DNA of 64,000 nt from Macrotis lagotis (GCF_037893015.1 NC_133666.1:467443642-467507641), one strand, 5' to 3'. Positions 24,687-36,125 are shown, counted from the first letter of the stretch. Translations and numbers: made by a program. Notes: a model not told the origin generated them from the sequence alone.

Positions 24687-24868
24687 AACACATGTGTACT
24701 GTGGTATATTTTGATGATTGTATGTCAATACATCAGTGTAAGATCTCTTGTGAATCCATGGGAGCATCTAAATATCGTTGGTTCCATAATGCCTGTTGCG
24801 AATGTATTGGACCAGAATGTATCGACTATGGCAGTAAAACTGTCAAATGTATGAACTGCATGTTTTGA
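24687..24868 (+). CDS. TWSG1: TWSG1 last coding exon
   Basis: Encodes the C-terminal cysteine-rich half of twisted gastrulation: [57 protein letters not shown], ending CMF with TGA at 24866-24868. The first Glu is split by the intron (G at 11238, AA here), so phases match exactly. Ten cysteines lie in 60 residues, as expected for a disulfide-rich secreted domain. The acceptor is TTTGTTTCCAG ending at 24686. No frame damage. Together with the previous exon this gives the last 149 residues or so of a protein of about 223 residues in human. Confidence 0.98.
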
Positions 24869-24891
24869 AGAAGGTAATGGAGTTCTTTAAT

Positions 24892-24897
24892 AATAAA
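24892..24897 (+). promoter_or_regulatory. Proximal poly(A) signal candidate
   Basis: AATAAA 24 bases after the TWSG1 stop; a second lies at 24998-25003. Use of either is unproven. Confidence 0.3.
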
Positions 24898-25779
24898 GTA
24901 TTGACCAAAGTCACCTTCATTAAAGAGAAAGAGATGGAAACACATCAGTTGGTGAAGTATATCTGTTTCATCAGAATGCTAATAATTTGGAGAAAAAATA
25001 AAAGAGTTTTAAATATTTGTCACTTTAAAAAACAACATTGAGTAATAATTGATTTTCCTATGATGTTTTAAGTTTCCTTTTAATTTTAGGAAATCGTTGA
25101 GCATAATGATCCATCTTAATTGACCTATTGTTAATTGTCAATGAATTTTTGCCTTAGAATTTATCTAAAATCTTAGTAATTTATGCAAGAAGTATAATTG
25201 AAGAATTCACTGAGGCATCTCGTATTCTTGTCAAAGACTGATGGATGCCAGGATCTGCCAGTACCCTTAACTTTTTGTTTTGAAAATGTTAGGAGACAGA
25301 CCTTAGAGTAAGTTTGATTTATTTTGATAATTACTTCCCATATATAAAGTTTCCTTTTTAAAACTTAGAATTGCACCTATTGTAGAATGCTCAGTTTTTA
25401 TATTTATGTACATTATATATCCTATCCTTTTCCTTTATTTGTAGTCTGTTAGAAGCACAGGAATTATTTAATACATTTATTTGAATTTTTACATAAAAGC
25501 CAAACCGATGTAAATCTTTTACAAAATAAAAGATAACATGAAGTAAGAATATTATTGAGAGCATGCTGAATAGTAGTGAAAATATTGGTGGATTTCAATA
25601 AACACTTAATTGAAACAAAATTCCTTTATGTGACTTAAGAGACCAGTTTGTATAAGAATTCCTAGCACTGGAAGGGGAGGTGAATTGCCAGGCAAGGAAA
25701 TATATAATTTCTTTGAACCTAATTGGGATAACAAGACAACAGTTTGCATCAAGGGAAGGGAGAATGGAATATGCATTTA

Positions 25780-25960
25780 AATAATGCATTTATATAATCT
25801 CATTTGATCCTTACAACATCCCAGGGAGGAGGTAGGTACTATTATTAACCCCATTTTACAATTGAGGGAAACTGAGACAAATTGAGGTTAAATGACTTTG
25901 TGTAAGTTCATCTAGCTAGTAAGTGTCTAAGGCCAGATTTGAACTGGGAATGGGGTTTGG
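25780..25960 (-). mobile_element. MIR SINE, antisense, in the 3' UTR
   Basis: ACTATTATTAACCCCATTTT, GAGGGAAACTGAGACAAATT and TCTAGCTAGTAAGTGTCTAA are the MIR core reversed. Confidence 0.85.
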
Positions 25961-26852
25961 GGACAGAGTGAACCACTAAAAATTGGAAGTTTGTTGGAAG
26001 ATGGGAACAAGACCACAAATAGTTTAGTGCAAAATATGACCCCATTTTGAATGTACATGAGTAGAATCAGGGTAATGGAAAGAATAGAGAAGAAAAAAAT
26101 TGTATCAAAAGGAAATTTAGGCCTGAGTATGTTTGGGAAAGAAGGTTGAGGGATATAATAAGGAAAATTGAGATTAGGTTACTTAAAATAGTTTTGTTCT
26201 ACTTTTAAAAATTTGATTCTAGCTTATATTGCTGTTGAATAAGCATTGTAATCAAGGGCATAAAAAACATGGTGTAACAGTTTTCAATAAGGTATTTAAA
26301 CATGTCACCTATGACTTTGAGGTTTCATGACTGTCTGGTTGTCAAAAAATTTACAAAGGTTTTAAAAAGGATTCTCATATAGGAAATAAAGCAAAATCCC
26401 ATAGTACACTTGAGTCATTTTGTTGCTCTTTATGTAATATTCTGATAAAAAAAAAGCCAGAACATTATTTACTTGAAATGTGCCTGCCCACACTTAAAGA
26501 AAATCTAAACCTTCGAAATAAAATAAATAATTCATAGTGCAGAGAAGACTCTTAGTTTTTCAAACTGCTTAATTATAACTTTCCTTTAGTAGAAAAGTCC
26601 CTTATTGCATCTAAAATATGATTTTATTTATTTAACATTTAGAGGAATACTTATCTTCTGTATGTCTTCTCATATAGTTATATTCATCTTAGATTTTTGC
26701 AATCGTCATTTGCTTGAACTTAAGTTGTCTTGAGTTTGTGTATATATTTTTGATCAAGTATCACAAAATTAAAAGCCTTATTGTCTTAATGTTTTCCACT
26801 GACATCAAGTTCATCATCAGAATCTAAATGGGCTATGAAATAAGCAGTATTT

Positions 26853-27008
26853 GGGGCAGCTAGGTGGCACTGTGGATAGAGTACCGGCCCTGGAGTCAGG
26901 AGGACCTGAGTTCAAATGTGAATTCAAAAACTTAACAATTACCTAGCTGTATGGCCTTGGACAAGTCACTTAACTCCACTGCCTTGCAAAAACCAAAAAA
27001 GAAAAAAA
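26853..27008 (+). mobile_element. CORE-SINE, old subfamily, in the 3' UTR
   Basis: TGGGGCAGCTAGGTGGCACT, TAGAGTACCGGCCCTGGAGT, AGGACCTGAG, A-rich tail. Confidence 0.93.
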
Positions 27009-27527
27009 AGAAGGAAGCAATAATTTAAGGTAATTTACCCTTTTATATTTTATAGAGAGAGAGCTTATATTTAGGATATGAGCTTTTGGTTTTTAGGTAG
27101 CCAAACTTTTCCCTGTCATTTTGTACTCATCATTTCATCCTGGACTTTGTATTACAATAGAAGCTTGTAATTGTGGCCTAAATATATTTAAGAGTAAAAG
27201 ATGATGAGTAACATCTTTTAAAAAAAGACCCAATTTGAATTTAATAGGTTTTCACCATATTCAACTATTATCTTCAGTCTGAGGGTCTGTTTTTATTGCT
27301 CACAAGAAAAACTATAAGGAAATTTATGGCTATTTGCTGTTTAAACTTCTTCCACAGAGGAAGCTCATACCTTTGGAGATTCCTTTTTGCTTTTGACTAT
27401 ATCCTTCATGTTGTCATCTGCATTAATTTCATTTAACACATATATGTTTTTCAACTGACCTTCCTCATTTTTAAATACTTGATAAAACATGCTTGTGTAT
27501 AAGTAGTTTTTTAAAAATTTTCATCTT

Positions 27528-27690
27528 GGGGCAGCTAGGTGGCATAGTGGATAAAGCACTGGCCCTGGAGTCAGGAGTACCTGGGTTCAAATCCGGTCTC
27601 AGACACTTAATAATTACCTAGCTATGTGGCCTTGGGCAAGCCACTTAACCCCCATTTGCCTTGCAAAAACCTTAAAAAAAATTTTTTTCA
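27528..27690 (+). mobile_element. CORE-SINE, young subfamily, in the 3' UTR
   Basis: GGATAAAGC, AGTACCTGGG, GGTCTCAG. AAAATTTTCATCT before and ATTTTTTTCATCT after form the TSD. Confidence 0.94.
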
Positions 27691-27869
27691 TCTCTTCTGA
27701 GTTATTCCACATTGCTCTTTTTCGAAGCCCTATTTTGTAATGGTGATTTCTTTTCATAAGTCAATTTTAATTGATGAAATTTTCCTTTTTTACTCTATTT
27801 GCCCATTAACAATTATTCTTTGAATTATTCATTTTTGTGATGAAATTTTTTAAAATTTATTTTGGTGGG

Positions 27870-28021
27870 GGCGGCTAGGTGGCACAGTGGATAAAGCACT
27901 GGCCCTGGAGTCAGGAGTACCTGAGTTCAAATCCGACCTCAGACACTTAATAATTACCTAGCCGTGTGGCCTTGGGCAAGCCACTTGACCCCATTTGCCT
28001 TGCAAAAAAAAAAACTAAAAA
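27870..28021 (+). mobile_element. CORE-SINE, intermediate subfamily, in the 3' UTR
   Basis: GGGCGGCTAGGTGGCACAGT head. The target duplication around TTATTTTGGTGGG is visible at 27857-27869 and 28026-28038. Confidence 0.94.
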
Positions 28022-28794
28022 AAAATTATTTTGGTGGGTGGAATAAATATGAGTATATAAACCTCTACTGTTTATCTCATAATTGTTTTCTGATTTTTAG
28101 ATAATAGATTTTTTAATTTTGACTTTAAAATATAGGTAGAAATAACATAAAACTTATTATTAATCCTGAAGGTACTGCTTAGCCCCTCTGACACTTGACA
28201 TTAATTACAGTCTTGAGAACCAAATTCTTGTATATTGAAGAAGTTTTGATACTGTTTTTATATTTTTAAATGTTTTCTTGTTTGCTGCTAATTTTTGATA
28301 GTTAAATAATCTAGAAATAAAATCCATAGATTTAAGTGAGTTTTATTAAAAGGAGGGATTTTCATACTACCAAACTTTGCTTTTAAGGACAGCTTTTCTC
28401 TCATTTGCTTGATTCGGGCATTCTGCTTTTTATTGAAACTATGGTTATTATTTGAGGAGCCAAAGGAATTCCAGTATATTTTTATAAGACATGACATGGA
28501 TCAAAGAAAATCATTTAGATTTATGACTTCTAAGGTAAAGGAAACTAAAACAGTTGTTCTGTTAGGATCATGGTTCATTTAATGACTTTTCAAGAGCAAA
28601 GCTAATATCGGTATGAGAAGGCAAAAGAAGAGAGGAAAGAGGTTTGACACTAATAAAAATTGAGTATGAAAAAGTTCTTGCTTTAAAGAAGTTTAATTCA
28701 TTCTGTTCTCCCAACTGTGTATTGTGTATTCATGCTGTTAGCAACATAAAATGTATGGTTTTTGCCTTTTTATCCCTGTAAACAAATGTATTTA

Positions 28795-28800
28795 ATTAAA
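28795..28800 (+). promoter_or_regulatory. Distal poly(A) signal candidate of TWSG1
   Basis: ATTAAA followed 20-30 bases later by GTTGTGGTTTTTC and further on by a TGTGTGTG run (28866), i.e. a plausible cleavage site with GU-rich downstream element. Confidence 0.4.
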
Positions 28801-28820
28801 ATATTGTAATATATTGAAGT

Positions 28821-29450
28821 TGTGGTTTTTCTTAATTCTAAAATTACATACCAAACTAATCTTTTGTGTGTGTGTGTTATTTTTATTTCCCTTCTCCATT
28901 CCCAGTAACACAATTCTCTGTCACCCATTATATTATGTTAGTAAATAGTTTTCTCTCAGGCTTATGCAACATATTTAGAAATGTCCTTCCTGAAAATCTC
29001 CCTGGATAAGGGGTATTGGAAGAGTAGATTTCAAATGTTTTCCATATTTGAATATCAGATTGCCTATAGGAAATTATTTCAAAAAGCAAAACTCCTAAAA
29101 AAGGGGGTCATCAACAAACCAAGAAATGAAAAGGAGTACAAATCTTAAAAATTCAGCTAACACATTTCAACCAAACCATTAACATGCAAATACAGTAAGC
29201 TTACTGAAGAACTTATCAAAAAATGAAGGAAGCCCATTGTCTTGCGCCCCCCCCAAAAAAAGCAAATGACATTTGACAATCCATCAACTTCTAAGAAAAG
29301 AGAAACTCAATTTAATTTATGTATCACATGATTAGTCTATCCTTAGCTGGGGGGGGGGGGCTTGGGTTTTAGAAATATTTAGAATTGTGGTAAAATAGAG
29401 AATTCTTATTCAGTTTGCTTTCATTAAGCTTCACTAATTCAATGACTGAT
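28821..29450. other. Intergenic sequence after TWSG1
   Basis: No gene or clear repeat, only homopolymer tracts (C at 29247, G at 29350). Confidence 0.5.
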
Positions 29451-29451
29451 G

Positions 29452-29453
<2 letters not shown>

Positions 29454-29511
<58 letters not shown>
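29454..29511. repeat. (TA)n microsatellite
   Basis: About 24 uninterrupted TA units, then TACACATATA. Confidence 0.97.
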
Positions 29512-29689
29512 TTGTCGGGCCCAGACTGTTTATATCCCTAGTACAGAAAGCTCTGGAGCTATGATTGCTGAGCACAATCAGTGATATTTGAAAAACTGTA
29601 CAAAAAAGAATGATTATTGGACAATAGCAAAGACATGGTGATCACAAAAGACATTGTGACTTTATAAAGAAGGTCATATAACAGATATA

Positions 29690-30065
29690 CCAAATATATA
29701 CTATATGTAACATATACCAAAATATAACAATCTCATGAATTGGAAAATGACTGAATAAATTATATGTTAGTGTAATTGAACTTATTGTGCAACAAGAAAT
29801 TATGAATATGAGGAATGCAGAGAAGTATGTATAAATAGATGCAAAGGAAAGTAAGCAGAACCAAGGAAACTATGCAATAAGTATAATAGTATAAATGAAG
29901 ATGATCACTAAAACAGAGTCTGAGTAAATGAAAAATCCATGAAGGTTCTAGAGAACTAATAATGAAACATGTTCTCCCTACCTTCTCTCCCCTTGCCTCC
30001 TTACAATGTAGTGACAGAGGACAGAACAAAATAAAGGTGCACATTGTCAGATATAGTTAATATAT
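29690..30065 (+). mobile_element. Old L1-like 3' relic
   Basis: GAATTGGAAAATGACTGAAT, the block near ATTGTGCAACAAGAAATTAT and AAGTAAGCAGAACCAAGGAA follow the order of the L1 3' region, strongly diverged. Confidence 0.5.
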
Positions 30066-30139
30066 TGGATGCTGTTGTTTTTAATCATAAGAGATAGTCC
30101 ATTTGACTATTATAAAAACAAGGCATTAGTAAACTTTTT

Positions 30140-30690
30140 TTGAAGAACAGCTCATGCTAGACTAACCTCATTTCCTTTTTGGAAGTGATCAGGGAAATAT
30201 TCATATACTTTTCAGTTAGTCTCTCGTGCTGTTCTTGAGGACGAAATGAAGGCATCCGGGCTAGTTGGTGTTAGGGCATATTTTTGAAACTGATAGAATT
30301 AGTGATTCCAAAGAGTAATTAATCACTAATGATGTCATGTCCATTCACAAGGAGGCATGCATGTTCTGGAGGTCTCTACTTAGTCGTGAGGCATTTAACA
30401 TTTTTGTCAGTAACATGGAATAAGATATAGATAATGTGCACATAACCTAGAACATTATATGTCTACAAGACTTTGACATCTACAGTGTTGAAAGGGGAAA
30501 AAATCAACTTCAAAAGTACAAGATAGGATAGAGATGACTACCAGATAGTTTATCTCAAAAAGATCTGATAATTTTAATGGAATGCAGAATAAAAATTCAG
30601 TATGATAAAATAGTTCTTTTAAAAAAAGGAAATGTGATCTTAGGTAAGATTAGAGGAATGATATTCAGAAATTAGGGATGTGGTGGAGTA
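30140..30690 (+). mobile_element. CR1/L3-type LINE, reverse transcriptase region
   Basis: CATGCTAGACTAACCTCATT, TCTCGTGCTGTTCTTGAGGA (the 'VSH-ILVDK' region) and GGCATTTAACATTTTTGTCA (FNIFV of the RT) are in the order known from CR1/L3 elements. Continues to GGAAATGTGATCTTAGG near 30640. Confidence 0.65.
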
Positions 30691-30879
30691 CACTTTAGGT
30701 AAAGCATATCCATAGTATCAACTTCCATTTTGCCTTCCATATTTGGAAGGGTCATTTGTTAAGTTGGAGAATGTCCAAAACAGGAAAAGCTGAGTGGTGA
30801 AAGACTCGCAGTTTGATATGCAAGACAAGCTTTATTCAGTTATCTGGGAAGCTGACAGGCAGCAAAGGGTTTCTTGTTA

Positions 30880-31045
30880 ATATAACAAGTACAAGTTTCT
30901 GAGAAGCATATTTAGATTTAGTTTGAGGAGAAACTCCCTGTCAGAGTTAAAAGAGCATCAGACTGTCTGGACAGGTACTGTGTCCCCCATCACTAAAGGT
31001 CTTTTAATTGAAGCTGAATGAACAACTTGTGTAGAGGTTTCTATT
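30880..31045 (+). mobile_element. CR1/L3-type LINE 3' end
   Basis: GGAGAAACTCCCTGTCAGAG and TCCCCCATCACTAAAGGTCT then GAAGCTGAATGAACAACTTG match the common 3' end of CR1/L3 elements. Confidence 0.65.
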
Positions 31046-31384
31046 TCAAGTTCATGTCTAACAAGATGGCTTTTGAGGTCCGTCCTAATTTTTGTGTTAA
31101 CATGATAAATCCTAACTTTCTCAAAAATTATTCTTTTAAAGATTAGCATGTCACTAACAAATTTTTATTATGAAAACAATATTTTTATGGAGATTTAGAT
31201 AATACAAAATTATTTGTTAATGTGCTGAGAATATGAAATATCAGCAAAAATGGTTAAAGTTCTATCCTTGCAAAATAGATGTGTAAACATATTACAATAT
31301 GTAATTTTGTATAAAATGTAAATAAAACTGGACTAACACTTTTGTCCAATAAACATCCTGAGTTTGCTTTTATGAATAAACAAA

Positions 31385-31610
31385 AAACCTAATGTGATCT
31401 TGGCCTTCAAGGGGCATATAGCTTCCAAGAATAGGGAAATGATAGTCCCTCTGTACTCTGCCCTAGTTAGACCTCATCTGGAGGATTGTGTTCATTTCTA
31501 GAAACTGGTTTTAAAAGAAGTTAGGGAATTTGTCCTCTATTCAGAAAGAACCTCGAATACATAGAAGAAGGAAATAGATACTGAAGATGAACAAGGGAGT
31601 ACATTAGGTT
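31385..31610 (+). mobile_element. CR1/L3-type LINE, segment upstream of the 3' end, out of order
   Basis: TAATGTGATCTTGGCCTTCA, CTCTGTACTCTGCCCTAGTT and AGACCTCATCTGGAGGATTG belong before the 3' end at 30880 in a normal element, yet lie after it here. Confidence 0.6.
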
Positions 31611-32105
31611 TACTCTGGCAACAGTGTGTAGAGTGGGTAGAAGGAGAGAGAAAAGATGGATGATCTGTTCAAGATTGGTAGATATAGTCTTGAAGAGAGA
31701 TAGTGAGAGCCTGGACTAGGGTGATGACCATGTCAGTGAAGGAAAAGATAGGTTTGAGAGCTATTGAAGAGGTAAATCCTTGGTTATAGACTAGATGGGG
31801 GGGGGGGGGCACGATAGGAGAAGAAACTGAAGGAAGAGTCAAAGACTTGAGACCTGTGTCCAACAATTATTTCTTAAGCACTTGTATCAGATTCTATGCT
31901 ACCAAATTCTAATTCCTCCAATTCCCAGCTCTATGACCCCAAGCAAGACATTTATTTTTCTTCTCTGGGCCTCATAGGATTGTAGTTTTAGAGCTATCCT
32001 CTAGGCCACTGCATTTTGTAGATGAGGAAACAAGCACAACAAAGATAGAAGTGGTTGTCTCAAGTCAAGGAAAAGAGAAGAGAAAGAAAGAAGTGAAAAG
32101 TGACT
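31611..32105. other. Intergenic sequence, nothing recognised
   Basis: Purine-rich stretches and a G-tract at 31797-31809 only. Confidence 0.45.
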
Positions 32106-32120
32106 AAAGATTTCTACTTA

Positions 32121-32267
32121 TGGGGAGGCTAGGTGACGTAGTGGATAAAGCACTGGCCTTGGAGTCAGGAGTACCTGGGTTCAAATCCGGTCTCAGACAC
32201 TTAATAATTACCTAGCTGTGTGGCCTTGGGCAAGCCACTTAACCCCATTTGCCTTGCAAAAAAAAAA
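32121..32267 (+). mobile_element. CORE-SINE, young subfamily, 15-bp TSD
   Basis: TGGATAAAGC, AGTACCTGGG, GGTCTCAG. Perfect AAAGATTTCTACTTA at 32106-32120 and 32268-32282. Confidence 0.96.
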
Positions 32268-32284
32268 AAAGATTTCTACTTAGG

Positions 32285-33690
32285 CCCATGTAGAAACAAC
32301 TGAAGGAAATTTGTGTGTGTGTGTAAGGAATTTGTCAGGAATATAGTAATTCCAGATCTCAGGCAGCTGAACATGTTAACTTTGTGGAAACCTACTATAA
32401 TTAAAACTTCACAAAGGACCCCCCAACACTTCAACGGAGTCCATAGCTTACACCCATAGCCTGTACCCCCTAGCCAAAAGGTAGTTTGTCATAGAAGACT
32501 GTCATGAGTTATTCATGAGAATGACACATAATTGAGGATATTCTAACAAAGAGAATTTTGCCGTAACCAGGAGTGCTTTGTTTGTATTTCTATCACTGCC
32601 AGGCAACATTCACATCCTTATAATGCCTTCTGACCTGCTCACCATTTTTAGATTTCCATTAAAGGGCTGTGTCCATGAAAAGAGGCTGCTGTCTGTGGCT
32701 CCCTATAGGGCTACGCCTCTAATTCTATAGCTCAAGAGTGCTTCCCATTAATAATGTTCCAGTAAACAATTAGCTCTTTAAAAAAGTCATTTGTAGAAGA
32801 AGAAGAAAAATATTTATATAGTAAACATACTAACTACAAAATATTCCCCATATAAACCTGGAGCACATTCTCACAAATACACAGAGTGTCCATAGGAAGA
32901 GGGATCTCCAACTGAGTGTGAAGTAGTGAGGCTTACTGTAGAAAATATATGTGACAAAGGCAAATTGACAACTTTGGTTCTTCAAGGGTTAGAAATTCTT
33001 TGTCTACATACTGTCCTCACATGACTCTCGAGTCCAGTGTCTCTTTTCAGCAAATGGGTCATCTGAATTCCCAGGGCCTTCTCTTTCCTATGGCTTCACT
33101 ATTTTTCTCAGCAATCCATTGCTGACTCTTCTGCAACCAAGGGTCCCCTTCTTTAAATATGCTTCACCCCTCTGGTGATTTGCCTTTTTTTCTATGTTTG
33201 GAGAGTTTCTCCATTCTCTCAGTTGTGCCTTGAACTCTCTCAAATGAATTGTTTTTCTTTTCTCCTTCCCTTTTCTTTGCAAAGGAAGGGCTATGAAGGG
33301 TTTTTTCCCAAATGCTTACATTGCTAAATGGGGTATTTCATTTTAGGAGGATCACTATTAGAAACCTGTGGAGCAGGCAGAGTATAGGTCCATGACGCTG
33401 CTTGCTTCATCTAGCCTTCTGTATGCCAATCAGATAGTATGGGAATGAGGCCTTCCTTGCTTCCCCAATTCCCTTAAAACTCTTGTAAAGTTTCATTGAT
33501 ATAGTCCCAGAAATGGATTTGGGGGGGGACAGATATTGACAATCAGAATTTTAACAGAAGGAGAAATTGTTTTAGCCTCAAGTCAAATCATTGTCTTAGG
33601 ATAACTTTGATTCTATATAAGGAGTAAATTAGTTGAAAAAATACACTCAGTCAGTGATGAAGGAAAAGATTCAATAGAAATTAAATAGAA
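32285..33690. other. Intergenic sequence, nothing recognised
   Basis: Moderate GC, no SINE or LINE recognised. A minus-strand open stretch at 33088-33282 is Lys/Arg-rich by composition and has no recognisable domain. Confidence 0.45.
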
Positions 33691-34375
33691 ATATTCAAAT
33701 AAAAATATTTATTGCAGCACTTGTTGCTGCAAAAAAAATCTGGAAACATGGGGGTGGCTAGGTGGCACAATGGATAGAGCACCAGCCCTGGAGTCAGGAG
33801 TACCTGAGTTCAAATCCGGCCTCAGACACTTAATAATTACCTAGCTGTGGGGCCTTGGGCAAGCCACTTAACCCCATTTGCCTTGAAAAAAAAATTAAAA
33901 ATAATAAAAAAATCTGGAAACAAAGCAGATACCCACTAATTGGGGAGCCCTAAAAAATTTGTGGCCCATTATGGTGAATTCAGAGAAGCATACAAAAACA
34001 TATTTTTTAGTAAAAAAAGGAAGTGACCTTAACTAGGAAAACAAGATATGCAATGATTACAGCAATATAAGTGGAAAGAATAATTTCAAAAAAAATTGAA
34101 ATTGCATGCTTTAAAATTATATGGATTAAGCTTAGCCCCAAGGAGAGAGGAAAAGGCATTTCTTCCCTCCTTTCCCATACCACACACACACTTATTTGTA
34201 GGGTTATAGAATTGTGGGTATAGAACATTATATAATATCATATTTTTTCAATATATTACTTGTTTTAGTGGATTTTCTTTGCCTCTTTTATATGAAATGA
34301 CTTTCTGGAAGGGGGAGGTGAAAATACATTAGGAAATGTGAGTGATGTGAAAAATTATTTTTTAATAAACTCAAT
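33690..34375 (+). mobile_element. Old L1-like 3' relic with a SINE inside
   Basis: AAAAATATTTATTGCAGCAC, CTAATTGGGGAGCCCTAAAA and a GGAAGGGGGAGGTGAAAATA tract keep L1 3' order. Interrupted by the SINE at 33749. Confidence 0.5.
33749..33909 (+). mobile_element. CORE-SINE, intermediate subfamily, 13-bp TSD
   Basis: GGGGTGGCTAGGTGGCACAA head with AGTACCTGAG. AAATCTGGAAACA at 33736-33748 and 33910-33922. Confidence 0.96.
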
Positions 34376-34384
34376 CACAGCTCT

Positions 34385-34565
34385 TTAGGCTTCTGTTTCT
34401 TGCCTATCTGAATGTGGTGGCTTGTAGCCCTTGGCCATCCAATAAAGAACAAATACAATGTACAAAGCAGAGTATAGATGATGTGACAGCCAGCAAAAAG
34501 AAGTGTGAGAATAGCACCATATATGTTTAAGATCCTATAGATCTAATCTCTCTTGAGAAAGAGAA
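34385..34565 (-). other. Minus-strand open stretch resembling a membrane protein C-terminus
   Basis: Read on the minus strand, two overlapping frames stay open. One gives YSALYIVFVLYWMAKGYKP then PHSDRQETEA and a stop. The other gives a hydrophobic HIIYTLLCTLYLFFIGWPR ending at a stop. This could be the end of a retrocopy of a small membrane protein; I cannot name the parent and chance remains possible. Confidence 0.2.
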
Positions 34566-34670
34566 AAAAGAGAAACAAAGAGGCCATTCAGTACTGGTCA
34601 CTGACGATACCTTGTTGAAGGATACTGAGGATACTATTTCTTGACTTTACATGAAAAATAGATATAGGTA

Positions 34671-34812
34671 CTGAATGCTTTCTGTCAGGGAGAGGAGGGG
34701 GAAAGGAAAGGAGAGAGAAAAAATGTAAAACTCAAAACCTTGCAAGAAAATGAGTGGTAAAAACTGGAAAAATATACTTGGAATGTACTTGGAAAAATAA
34801 ATAAAATAAAAT
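34671..34812 (+). mobile_element. Short L1 3' end, 17-bp TSD
   Basis: GAGGGGGAAAGGAAAGGAGA tract, ACTCAAAACCTTGCAAG, AATAAA-rich tail. AAAAATAGATATAGGTA at 34654-34670 and 34813-34829. Confidence 0.92.
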
Positions 34813-35049
34813 AAAAATAGATATAGGTATACCATCTACTAAGAGCATACATTCAGAATGACATGGGGAATCTCCTGAGATTTGTCAAACCACTTACTAT
34901 GTGACCATAGGCAAGAGGCAATACAAGCCTCAGTTTCTTCATTTGTAAAATTTAAAAGTGTCTCCAACTATAAACTTTCAGTGAGGAATTAAATAACCCT
35001 CTGAGGGAGAGGCTTCTTTTATTTAGATTGCCAAGAGAGAATGAGAGAG

Positions 35050-35295
35050 GAAAACTGCAAGAAAGATGGAAAAAATTCTAGCCCGAAGAGAATGTACCTG
35101 ACCTTGGCCCTTGTGATCCAGAAACAGAGCAGCTGCCAATGAAGTGGAAAATAGTCAGGTTCCTGCTAGAGTGACCAGTAGCTTCTTCTACATATGTTTG
35201 AAAGGTGTCTTCATTTGTTGTACAAAAGGCAAGGTTAGCACTCCCCTTGATAAGGATGGAAGAGGTCAGTTTAGGCATTGCCACCTTCTCTATGG
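35050..35295 (-). other. Minus-strand open frame, unassigned (possible retrocopy fragment)
   Basis: From about 35295 down to 35078 the minus strand is open (KVAMPKLTSSILIKG, then LAFCTTNEDTFQTYVEEATG and GHSSRNLTIFHFIGSCSVSG). The composition looks protein-like and differs from the L1 sequence that follows at 35310. I recognise no family. Confidence 0.25.
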
Positions 35296-35309
35296 CATCT
35301 AACTATGTT

Positions 35310-35965
35310 TTAATTTTTTTAGCAAAGGAGGGAAAAGTAGGGTAGGGAAAGGACAATACTTGAACTTTACTCTCATTTGAACTGGTTTAAGGAGGAAAGA
35401 ATACACACAAAAACAGTATTGCCTATAGAAATCCATCTTATTCAACATGGAAGAAGGAAAGGAAAATGCTAAAAAATGGAAGGGGTGATAATAGGAAGGG
35501 TAGCTTAAAGGAGGCAGTAATTGGAAGCAGAATAGACATTGGAGGAGGGGGAAGATAAAAAGGAAAGTATAAATAGGAGAGGATAATTTGTAGGAAAATG
35601 CACTTAGCAATCATAACTGCAAATTTAATGGAATGATCTCACCCATAAAATAGAATGAATTGGAACCTAGAATCTAGCATGAGATATACTTAAAATTCAA
35701 AGACACACAAAGTTAAAATAAGGGGCTGGAGTGGCAGAATCCATTATGCTTTAACTAAAATTAAAAAAAAAAAGATGTGTAGCCCTTATGATCTCAGGCA
35801 AAGCAAAAGCAAAAATTGACCTAATTAAAAATGATAATCAGGGAAATTATATTTTGCTAAAAGATACCATAGGTAATGAATTAAAATTGATATATGTACC
35901 CCAAATGGCATAGTATATAAATTCTTGAAGAAAAAGTTAAATGAGTTACAGGAGAAAATCATAAA
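35310..35965 (+). mobile_element. L1 LINE, region between ORFs and start of ORF2
   Basis: 35320-35600 parallels 18580-18900, the region between ORF1 and ORF2 (TTGAACTGGTTTAAGGAGGA, ATGGAAGGGGTGATAATAGG). 35610-35850 parallels the ORF2 endonuclease start, with AAAGCAAAAGCAAAAATTGA. Confidence 0.7.
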
Positions 35966-36125
35966 ATTATAATAATGAGATTATAATTTATAAATAATAT
36001 ATATTTATTATAATTATATACAAATTATACTTATGTAAAATTATTTATATGAATTATATATAAGTATATTTATACATTATATAAATATTATGTATAAATA
36101 ATATATATTTATTATAATAATAATT
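35966..36125. repeat. AT-rich segment with perfect 26-bp direct repeats
   Basis: The same 26 bases (beginning TATAAATAATATATATTTAT) occur at 35989-36014 and 36093-36118. Nearly all bases are A or T. Confidence 0.9.

Larger units (their letters stand above)
24869..28820 (+). other. TWSG1: Probable TWSG1 3' UTR
   Basis: AT-rich sequence after the stop codon without L1 insertions, in contrast to the flanking DNA. Proximal AATAAA motifs lie at 24892 and 24998 and others at 26385 and 26517. The distal ATTAAA at 28795 is followed by a GU-rich stretch, which makes it the best candidate for the main poly(A) site. The roughly 3.9 kb length, about 3.4 kb without SINEs, fits the long 3' UTR I remember for mammalian TWSG1. 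The end point is inferred. Confidence 0.5.
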
